Assembly: GCA_020284085.1 (NCBI GenBank)
Contig: JACEVL010000150.1
Span: 3,195,616-3,259,615, forward strand
From: Aporrectodea caliginosa
Taxonomy: Eukaryota; Annelida; Clitellata; Crassiclitellata; Lumbricidae
Direction of reading: 5' to 3'
Length of the DNA: 64,000 bases
This document shows, in pieces, positions 9,481 to 21,300 of the stretch. The position numbers and the translations under genes were made by a program. The notes under the pieces are model-generated. The model searched no databases. It saw only the letters and a list, made by a program, of their open reading frames with translations, and was not told the DNA's origin. How positions within the stretch are numbered: the first letter of the stretch is position 1; each line of letters begins with the position of its first letter.

Positions 9481-10921
9481 TGGAGAAGGCTGTAGGAAGC
9501 AACCCAGAGAGAACGGTAACACGTTAAAGTGTAAATCTCTAGTGCTTCAGCAGCTTTAGCAGCGATTTATCCAGAAAGAATCTCGTTTAACACGACAAAT
9601 TGAATTCCTATACAGCACAGTGTAATCCAGCCTTACTCTTCACTTTTAATTACACAAAAAATTGCCTCATAGATTATCGCAAGTTACGACGAAATCTCAC
9701 TATTATAATACGGTCAACATATTTCTGATCAGAAAGGACTAATAATATTTATCGTAATTCTTTTCCATTCAAAATCTATAGGACCTATTCCACTATCTCG
9801 ACTTTTACTTGGAGTGATTGCTGTCAAAGTTTTAGGAAACATTTGACAAATTTTCGTTAAAACTTTTATGTTTTGCTCAAAAACTTTGTGTTTTCGCTAT
9901 ACGAGCGGAGTGGCATGTGCCCCATATTTGCATAGGCCGATATGCCAGAATGCTTGACGTCTGGTTCCCATGCCTTTTAGGATTTGGCGAGGGTGTCAAC
10001 TGCTCCAAGAGATTATGAATTTTGATTTCGATTCTGCTTGAGGCGACCATAATTTGATGCCTTTTGTAGTATGGAACCGCCACAGTCCGGCGCCGCTAAG
10101 CCAAGTCGAATCGAGTCGAAAGCAGTCGTTATGATCTACGGACTGCTAGAGACTTTATTCGCTTAATGCTTTGCACATTGTTTTACTCACGGTTTCCAAG
10201 TTTCTATTTGACGAAGACATCAGCAGCAGGACAGGAAGACAGTCAGCCAATCAATCTGTGTTAGATCAGTTCTTTACTTAGTGGTGTCTAAAATGCCTGA
10301 GTGGTGTCGGTCACGTTGCAGGACGTCACGCAATCCTTTTCTCTCAGTCACTTGTTACTATAGTAACTATTTTGCTATAGAAATTTTACATTTTGAACAA
10401 AATAGCTGCTACGTAGGGTCTATATTTCACTTATTAACAGGTAGTTTAAGCAAATTATAAAAGAAATCGTCGGGAACGTTTTCGTGTTTAGGCCTAAGCA
10501 GTAGGCCTAGCCCTTTTCTGTTTTAGGATACTGTAGCGTTAAAATTATAAATGTCTATTTGCCAATGTGAAAGGTCCCGTCTATAATTTATTTTTGTGCA
10601 ATCATATAGGCTCATGTTTAAGAAGAGAGAGTAGGTGTGCTGGATATTATCTCACAGTGAGACACGTACTATGAGCGATATATAATTATTCGGTTGATCA
10701 TATGGGTCTAATGTAGAGATGGACGTAAACAAGACTTTGTGGCTAAACTAACTACAGCCAGTGTACATTAATTCTCTGAGTAGCAATTGCAAGTTGCTTT
10801 CAACAGTAAAAAACTTTCTGATATTTGTTTTGTCGCCATACAGCTTTATCGTTGAATAAATGAATTACTCAATGCACGAACAAGAAAATTAGTGGTTGTA
10901 TATGTAGGCTATATTGCCATC
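9480..10921. other. Upstream region of gene B, nothing resolved
   Basis: This should hold the promoter and 5' UTR of gene B. I find no clear TATA box, CpG cluster or splice acceptor that fixes the transcription start. Small open frames here look random. Confidence 0.5.
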
Positions 10922-10973
10922 ATGTGGAGAAATTGGGTCATTATCCGTCTATTGTGGAGTTCTCTGATATTAG
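10922..10973 (+). CDS. Gene B exon 1, signal peptide
   Basis: ATG begins MWRNWVIIRLLWSSLIL, a short n-region followed by a hydrophobic core. It ends with a single G (phase 1) before GTAAGT and joins to TG of exon 2. This start was chosen because it is the only upstream ATG that gives a leader with a matching phase-1 donor. Confidence 0.8.
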
Positions 10974-13900
10974 GTAAGTACTCATACAGAGTAATTCTAT
11001 GTAACCTTTCGATGTGCATTTTGCATTTTTGTTCAGAAATAAATAGCAATAATTAGGCCCTAAGCGAGATTACTTTGAAATAAGCAGAGGAGAACTGTTG
11101 ATTGAGACTTGGAAATACAGTAGTGAATATAGAAAATGAATATGATTATTAAAACATTGAAGGCGATATAGGCCTACTAATTATCCAATTTTGCGTATTA
11201 AATAATTTTATAAGTTTCTTTGATTAATGCTAAATGAATACGGTAGGCTAAAGATTATGAGCTGTGCGCTTTCGCATCAACGATTGTTCTAAATATAATC
11301 ACTACGGCTTATAACAGAGGTTTCCAATCTTTTCTATGACCCGCACCCCTGGAAAATGTTTGACCAATGTTCGCTCCCCTACAAAAGTATTATCACATTT
11401 TGAAGACGCATACAAGAATTATTGTAACTACTGAAACTTGTGCTTACAAACCTTAGGCTAGGTTTACAGGCTTACAATGTTACATGGAATAAACTTCTAA
11501 TCTCACGGTCTTACCCATACTTATCCTGTGACAGCTGAAAAATGTATAATGCTTTATCAGTACATTCTTATAATTCATACTTTCCCTCTTTGCCACACCC
11601 CCTGAAATGACATGTCGCACACCTTGGGATGCCAGTTTGGGAACCCCTGGCCTATTATGACAAACAAAGCCTCTATTGCATTTGCAAGTGCTTCTGTTGA
11701 ATTAGGGTCACATGGATGTGTTGCTATTTTTGCCAAAACTATGAGCAAACTGACAAATAGCCATAGTTGTAAAAAGGTTTTTTGGTTTTTATATTTTTTT
11801 AATCAAAAACTGTCTTTTTTATTTTTTTATTTTTCGTCACGTTTTTCCGTTTTCTTATTTTTTATATAACTTTATTTATATATTTACTGTATGTTATTAG
11901 TTGTTTAATTTAATTTTTCTTTGATGTGCCTTATGTTTTCTCCGTACCTTCAAGGATTCAGATAATGTACGTCATTATTTAATGTCATCATTTGAGAAAT
12001 AAATAGCTCAGTTCAAGAAATAAAATTTATAAAAGTTATCTGAATTTCTAAGTAATCCAAAATGCGAAATGTTGTCTCCGTAGGCTACACCGTAATCTTC
12101 GATTCACTTATAAACTGACTGATATTACTCCATATCAAGTCGTCTTATAAGTAAAAATTGTAAGTAGGCTACAATTCATAATTGAATAAGCTAGCTACAC
12201 TCTATACTTACAAAGTTTAGTTTTTAAATTGTGTTAGCTTTTATCAACATGGACTTAATGTTTACAATTTAAATTTTAAGCGATTTTGATATTTTTAATT
12301 TATCCATTTCTTATAAAACCAAACTTATAAAAAATAAAATAATTGTTGTAGATTAATGTTTCTTTATGCGTTTAGCCTACCAATAAAGTTGTGTCATTTT
12401 CTTACATTTTCTGAAATTACATTTAAATAGAATTGTGTGAACAAGGTTTTTAATGTTTAAATGCAGTACAAGATGCAACAAAGTCAAATTATTTTTTCCG
12501 TTTTTCTCGTTTTTTTCGTTTTTTATTTTTTGAAAAAACGTTTTATTTGCCGTTTTTATTTCGCTTTAACCGTTTTTAACAACTATGCAAATAGCCAACT
12601 GCTTTCTAATGTGTTTCAGTGGAATCGAAATTGTTCGAACTGTCCACGAAAAACGTTGCTGTTGTTGTTGGACAGCCAAGCAGTATTATCTGTCAATCCA
12701 GTTCGACAGTTAATATTAATGCATTATACTTCGTTCCTTTGTGGCCCACGAAAGAATTTCCGATTTGGAGTTTAGAAATAGGAACAGACCCAAAAAACTT
12801 CACAGATCGAATCTCAGTATTCAAGGACCATTCCAATGTCACCCTTTACATTCATTCTACCAGCCTAAATTCTGCGGGAACTTTTACCTGGAGAGCGACG
12901 TATTCCAGCGGAGAATCTGTCTATTTGAACAAATCTATTGCTCAGCTTATCGTACTCGGTAAGTCATTCGCATCACTGAATGATCGATGTTTACTGAATT
13001 GATCATTTCATTTCCCAATTACATAGATATCATCCATTTGATAGGTGGAAATTCAACCAGCGCGACCGTCGTGACATATTAAATTAAGCAGATCAGTTCC
13101 AGGTTATTAACACTTCTCAAAAATTTATTTACAAAGTTATTGTAACCAATAAATGTCTTTAAAAAGCTCGTGAATTCTCGTAAAATGGGAATGGCCGTTT
13201 CTCCATATTCCAATTTCACGACGAATAGCCTATAGAGCCTAAAACAAGCGCTTTGAAATTTAATTTGACACACGATTTAATCCAACCACTAATTCCCTGG
13301 TTTTCCTTATTTACGATTTCAAATTATCTGAATGCAAGTCTATTTAGCTCACGTATCTAAAGCATTGTGCTTGTTACAGCATGTCAAATAATAAATAAAA
13401 CTCAGCTATATATCATTATATTTGTATTTTCGGGGTGGTAATCTAGTACTGTCTACTCAGACAAAATTGTTTGAACCACGTCCCTCGGGCTCTGCCTTTC
13501 TTCCACACACAATCAAATGCAGCTAGATGACGATTACACTGACTGGATATTGTATGTTGCTTGATCGAACGGCGAGCAGAGGAATGGCCACCCACAATCA
13601 CATGCAGAGCAAAAATGAAGTTGCTAACACTTCGTATTTAAGTAGACCCTATAAAATGAGCTTTTAAAATCATGTTATTTTTAATATGTCACTTCAAAAG
13701 AAATCTGATGAACGCTCAGTTTACTAAGTTCTTTACTCTGCTCAATGCGATATAATGCAAACAATTTTCTTGCTCAGATGGAAACCTTACATGCAATTCC
13801 AGCATAAGAGGCTCCGCATTACAAGAATTCGAGTCTGTAGAAATGCAATGCAACATTGGATACAGAGGTAATTGGGCTCCAGTAATGGAATGGAAGTTTT

Positions 13901-16393
13901 CCGGAAAAGATGGTCAAGTCGTCCGTGAAGAAGTGCAGATTACCCATATTATATCAAATTTATCAGTTACCTCCGTGTTTAAGTTTACTGCAAGCCATAC
14001 AATTAACAACCGGAACGTGTGTTGCAAAACATATTTTAACAACTACACTGGGATTGTCACTACGACAGCAACTAATATACCGGACTACAGCTACACATGG
14101 ACATCGCAGTCGCTGAATGTAACCTGTAAGATATTACATTACATTATGGTGTAAATATTATGCATTTCCTAAACATCGCCCTTTAGGTCATAATATATTA
14201 TATCTTCACATTCAAGGAAAAAGTTAACGTATGCTGGCGACATGCCGTGTTATTTCACAACCGTTTGAACACTCCAATCCTTTGAATCAATATAATGACA
14301 AATATTAAGTTCTATAGCCACAGAGAAGAAGTCCAGGGATGTAAGAGTGCAATTAATTCTAGACGATTTGCCCTTAAAAACTACTTGCACTTGATTTACT
14401 GCGGCCAAATAACCAATCGGTGACTATTTTGAAGAGAAATATAAAAGATTTGCACCGAAAACCAATTTTATATTCTGGATGTGTTTTTGTTAATGGGTAT
14501 AATTTGAAAGTACATACATGTACAATGATCAATCATTTCGATGATTAATGCAGAAGTATTACTTGGTGCAATTTAATTTGATTGATATCAGTATGCCTGA
14601 GGTCTGAATCACATAAGTGCAACTGTTTCTGATTTGATCAGACATTGTGCATACGTGTTTTCTGTTGTTGCGCATAGATAAACCAAAGAATCTTATTATC
14701 ACACCAGTAAAGGAATCTTATAAACCAGGAGACAAACTGACTTGTTCTGCAGACGCAAATCCAACTCCAATTTACGAATGGAAAGATATGTCAACGCTCC
14801 CCAGCTTAACAGCAGGACCAGACTATACAATACCATCTTCTGTGTCGCCTTTTACAGTGGAATGCACAGCACTTAACTCTTTTGGCTCAAATTCAAGATC
14901 TATTACAATTAATGTCTCGTCTGGTGAGTTGCGTTTAAAACTGTTCCTGTATGTTATCATATTGTTATCGTGTTTGTATTTCTTGGATGTGTTAATTAGT
15001 CTTAGAGTTGTTTTTATTTCTTCACCTTATCTGCTTGTATCTCTTTCGTACTGATCATACTATTAACCTTAAGAACTGATTTAATATTGTATTGTATTGT
15101 ATTTAGAAATTTATAAAGCGCTTCTCACAGTAATACCCAATCAGAAGCGCTCCCAGTGCGAAGAACTCTGCGAAAAAAGAAACGTCTTAAGACAACGAGA
15201 AGAGGCAGAAATACCCCCAGTTAAGATCACAGATCGAATGGTAGAGGGAAGGTCATTCCAGAGCATAGGACCAACAGATGCATAAGCGCGATGCTGGGCA
15301 GTAGCAGTCCGCGACCGAGGTACGAGAAGGTCATTCCGGTCTAAGGAGCGGAGTGAGCGACTAGAGGCAGCCGAATATATAATATAATATGATGGCATGA
15401 CTTGGGAAAATAATATTTATTTTTCAAATCTGATCTTGTGACTTCTATAGCCTTGTTATTAGAATGTCCAAGGCATCAGTCGATGATCGCTTTGAGTAGA
15501 ATCGCAATCGAAATTCATTATCCATTCTAGCATAGATCTGGAAAAGAAAGGCAGGCTACGGCGGGTATGTATGTTAAAAGAAATGAGTTTTTGTAATTTG
15601 AACCTCCGTGAGATAAACGAACGACCTGAATTAGGCACTGAAATCCAAATTGAGCTTCGGACTAGCGACCAAGAAGTCCTGAGAACCTAACACTGTTCGT
15701 GCATGAGAACACATCAAGAGTCACAGCATACATTGATCTATTTACGTGAGAGGTGCACCTATGTCAGTTGGTAAAATGTAGGCTAAGTGAACTTTGTGAA
15801 CTGTAATGGAGATTCTTGAAAAGGATTCTGTGTTCAATGACCAGACAATGCAATGAATGCTATTTTGGCGTCATATGATAGAGGGTCTTTGTTATGGCTC
15901 TGGTATTCAATTTGTGTGTTGCAGGGCTCGAACCTCAGACGTATTTATTAATTAGTCTTGGAATTCTATGTTTTCTTCTCTTTCTGCTTATCGCTGTGAT
16001 ATCAGGAAAACAAATCAAAGGTAAAAGTCGCATTGATGTGTACATGTAGTATTCGTAGTATTTTTATTTGAGAAACTGAGGCCCTTTAATTTAATCTACT
16101 TTTTCTTCTGGTAGTCCTATATATATTTTCGCGGGTAGTTCATGAATACTGAAGCATATTAATAATTATTATTATAAGATTATTCTTGTATACACATTTT
16201 AAGGTAGTTTGTCCATGATTTTTATTGTTGTTAAGTATGTAAAGGTTATGTAGACTGCGAATCCGAATAAAATAGTTGGAATAGGCTTAGTTGCAGTTTT
16301 TGTGAGTAGCCTACGCTAAAGCCACACTATGATCATGAGACGAACCAAACATAGGCATACTTAGGAAATTTTCATTGAACTATGATATATGCA

Positions 16394-16457
<64 letters not shown>

Positions 16458-18278
16458 TAATCTGAACTTAGGTAGGATGAGGCTTTTTGCAGCAATATGT
16501 AATAATATTATGTATTATATTTTGGCTATAGGCCGTTGTGCGATCTGTTGCGCAAGGAGAAAGAGATCGTTTAATCTGGATACAAACAGCGATGGTAAAT
16601 ACATTTAATATACTTGTGTAAAGAAACCAATTGCGTATGCATGTGTGCTCTAGGCATAGGGGTAATTTACTAGCCATTAGTGCACGTTTATCGACCATAT
16701 GGGGCTACTGGGGACACTGACAAGCGAAAAGGAAAATAATTTCCCAGCCTGTGTAGACAATATTTCTGCACAGGGTGGGAAACAGAAACTGCTCTTCGGA
16801 CGGTAACGTGACTAAAAAGAAAACAATCTTTATAATTACTGTTCTTGATGATAATTAATATGAACGACATGACTGACACAGGGAGGAGGATGCAGCTGCA
16901 AAGAGACAGAGAGACAGAATGATAGACTGTCAGACCGTCCTAAACTGTGCTAATAGGTGGTGGCTTTCGTAATAGGTAAAAGAAAAACCCAGAAGCTCAG
17001 CAGACAGGTTTCCAGCGACTAACGATATCTTAAAGCTGACAGGGCATTTGACGTTGACCTTAACTATAATCTATAGCGCCTTCGTGAGGTTCTTGTAAGG
17101 CGCTATATAAATGGCAATATTCATACATACATACATACATACATACATACATACATACATACATACATACATACATACATACATACATACATAGTACATA
17201 CATATATTCTAATCTATCCTTGCAGACGAAGAAAGTTGTTAAGATAGAGTAGGAAGATATAACGCTACTGTATTGTAACCTCGCTCATCTTAGGCGAGGT
17301 CTGGAATCATACTATTTTTCTTGTAAAACCAAAAAACTATTATATCAGTAAAAGAGCTCGATGCATCTTACCTGATAATATAGCTTGTGTGCTAAATGTG
17401 ACAGCAATTATTTCTCATTTCACGTGACACACGGGAAACAAAACCAGATGCTGACTTTTAATTGAGGCTTTTTGCTATGAAATAAACTGTGCCTTCTAAC
17501 TTAAGAACCTGTCTCTGATCTCATTGGTTGGAAAAATCCATATAGTTTTGCAAACTGTTTAGACATGTATATATTATACATACTTGCATAGTGCTTTCAT
17601 AGTTGTTAATTTAATCGAGCCTATGATAATTTTAACTTTTCACGCATGTTTCGGAAAAAGGTTAAAATATCTTCTTCGTGTTTTGTTCAGCAAATATTTC
17701 TGAACAAACCCAACATACAGACGTATATGTTGCTGGTAAGAATATCATCATCATCTTTAAGATTCATTAAGGCAATGTTTTTGTCCATTATGCCTCAAGT
17801 GCAACAAATTATTTTGCAGATCATAGACAGTGGTTTATTTACACCTAAATTTAATCTCATCTAATATGAAGCCCACTTGGCACAACAACGTATAAAATCG
17901 TACAACTATTTTCTTTTTTCATGTGGTTTATTTACACCTAAATTTAATCTCATCTAATATGAAGCCCACTTGGCACAACAAAGTATAAAATCCTACAACT
18001 ATTTTCTTTTTTCATGTGGTTTATTTACACCTAAATTTAATCTCATCTAATATGAAGCCCACTTGGCACAACAACGTATAAAATCGTACAACTATTTCTT
18101 TTTTCATGTATGCGTATACGTGCATGTATACATGCACGTATGTATGTATGTATGTATGTATGTATGTATGTGTGTATGTATGTATGTATGTACATATGCG
18201 TTTATGAATGTATGCATATATGCATGCATATATATATGCATTTATGTATGTATGCATATATGTATATATGCATGCATT

Positions 18279-18312
<34 letters not shown>

Positions 18313-21300
18313 TGTATATATGTATGTATGTATGTATGTATGCATACTTTTTTTATGTAGGCCTACATATGCATGTATCTATGAACGCATGCATGTATGT
18401 ATGTATATATCTATCTTTTATCTATCTATCTATCAACTCTTCTGATAGTTGCAGAAATAAAATGATTTGATTTGATGTATATATATATGAAGGTATGGAT
18501 TTATGTATGTGTTTGTGTGTATGTATATACCTATGAATGTATGTTTGTAGCATTTATGTCTGTTAGATCTTGTATATCGCCTTTCAAAGACGTCTCAAAA
18601 GTTCTGTATAAATGCATCCCTTCTGTTGATCCAGTTAGTAGGCCTATCTATATAATTATGTTGATTACAGGAATGACTCTGCCTGGACACGAAATAGCCA
18701 ACCCTAGGTTTACACCTCCTGGAAAAGAACGTCATTGTTAGTGAATTCAATCGTCGTGATTTTACTTAATCGTTGCGCCTTCTGTTAAATTTAGGCTCAT
18801 TCATTATAAAAAAAATGTTACTATAAAGCCGCTTCAACAAGATTCCTTTGTGGTGTTTCTCAATACTGGATGTTAACTTACTGAAAAGTCATATATTTAT
18901 AGACCTATTTCTGAATAATTAAAATGCTACTGATTAAATCAAAATCTCGAACAAATCTGGTAGCCTACATTTTTTCAGAACATTTATACATTTATACAGT
19001 ATCGTATACTATTTAGTTAACGAACGAACGATCGTAACCGTAACTTTACATGTAGTTACATATCGATGCTGTGTATTCATTCGTCTGAATGATTCTGCAC
19101 AGGTTTACCCACGCCATTGTACCTAGTAACTACTAAATAGTTACTAACGAATGAAAAGAGTCGTTTAGTGAATAGTAACTCTGTTATTTCCGTGCAGTTA
19201 GTTTGATTTTAGTATTCCTTAACGTCACTTCTGTATAATACATGGTCAGGAACACTGGTCTATTTTGAAGTGCACAAATCCCCGGGTTCTAATTCTAAGG
19301 CAAATGAACTTAGCTGTTAAAAATGGGTCATCAAAATGTTTCTTATTAATCTATCAAGAGATTTGCGAAGCGGACCCTCCATGCTGCATGCATGCATACA
19401 TCACGAAAGAGCAGTCTAGATTTCTGCGTAGCGGAGAACGTGTATAGCGCTATATGAAAACTGTGAACTGTGATAGATTCATGGCAACACTTGGTTGAGT
19501 TCAAGGCATGACTGAATAGTAAGGCATGTATGTGAGCAGATACAAGGTTGCTTGGTTGACAAAGTTTAAAAGTGAACTCCCGTGTAGCAAATATGTTTCA
19601 ATTTTGACGGAGTGTAGAAGAGAACTTTTGCTTGTAGAAGTATTTGGCTGGGAAAGAAGAAAGCAACCCTGAAGAAAGCAACCCTGAAGAAAGCAACAGT
19701 CTGATGACTGTCCGACACTTTATCATTGTTTTGTATTAGTAGGTTTATATAGTGCCACACTTTAATATACTTATATGAGGGACATACGATAATATGCAAT
19801 CTTTAAAGCATTTATCTCTACACGTATAGTAGATATCGTTTCACAACGAAGGGTCAACTTAAGCTAAAAAGCTTTTTGCGCCATTGGTCCAAGATACTGA
19901 AAGTTCCTATTATTTTAAACGAGCATACGCTGATTGCATTCTGTTACACTGTAACGAAATATTTTTAAAATTATTTTAGCCACGCTTTATGCATCAGTGA
20001 ACAAAAAAGTCAAAAAGCAGAAGAAGATTGAATCAGCCAACATGACTACAATGATCCCACAACTTACCGTAAGTAGTTAATAGGCTAACCCAATGAATAG
20101 GTCATCATATTATGCTGATTCGTGTTATTGAGCCTCGCTGATTATTAAAACTCTTAATTTAAAACAAACTGGTACTCCCTGGAATTATGTATACATAGGC
20201 CTACCTTCGATAGGCCTATACCGTTGCAATTTACTGCAATAGCATCATGCTCTCGTACAATTCCGTCAAACATAAAAATGTCCTATCTCTATACCTTTTA
20301 AGTACCATAAAGATAGCACGAAAACTTATGTATGTTTTGTATCAATAGGGGTTAATCACTGCCGTTGAAAATGGTATATAGTGCAACACTGGTCCGTTGT
20401 AATGCATGTTATTATGTTCCACTTATAGAATTGCCCAGCAAGGTTTGGATATTCGCCTGAGTTCTTGTAATATGCAATCTTATCTAATAATAATTTTCGT
20501 TTATTTCAATTCAAACTGATAAATCGCAGTATGATTACATGAAATGGTAGGAACACATGATGATAATAAGTTAAACAAGAGTCGATTTTATAACTGTACG
20601 GCAACCTTTTAGGCGCCGATCCGTCCTAGTGCTGCTCATTTTACCATTGTCCACTATGGAGTGGAAGGTTGAGTCAACCTAATGGGGCTAGCGGGTATCG
20701 AACCCGCGTCCTTATGTTCTTCCTGCCTGTTTATTGCCATTCAACCATCACCACCTCATAGGTCTAACATAGATTTAATCTAATCCCGGTAATCAAGTGA
20801 GAAATGGAATCGCAGAGTATATGAGCGGTATCTGGTAGACGAATAACGATCTTTGTAACGTGATATTGGATTAGGCTAATTAGTTTCCTCCTCATGCCAG
20901 CAGCTGCAGCTGTAATTTCAGAAACCACAATTCATTACGCATTTCTTGATATGAACTGCTTAAAGGGCGTAGGCGTCGAGGGCCAAGTAAAGAACTTAAA
21001 CGTCTGAGCTTAATCAATGAACCATCTAAGCTTTCAACTGCATAAGAAAGATGCACGTTAAAGCATTCCTGTGGGTCTATTTACTAAACATGCAGTTGTA
21101 GTGTGTATACCTTGCACGAATGGTTTCAACAGACTTTCCGTAAATCGTGAAATCTTTATGATTCTTCCGATAGCTAGGGTTCCAAAATAGGCCTATAAGA
21201 ATTGTGGATTATAGCCTATAGTATATAATAATATGCTGAAAGAGGAATCGATTTAAACTTCATTGTGCTCCAAAATCGCTTGTACGGACCCAATGGAAAA

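Noticed and set aside
14121..14130. Terminal cysteine of Ig2 (NVTCK) as a structural residue
   Set aside because: The TGT spans the splice donor; after joining, the codon becomes TAT (Tyr).
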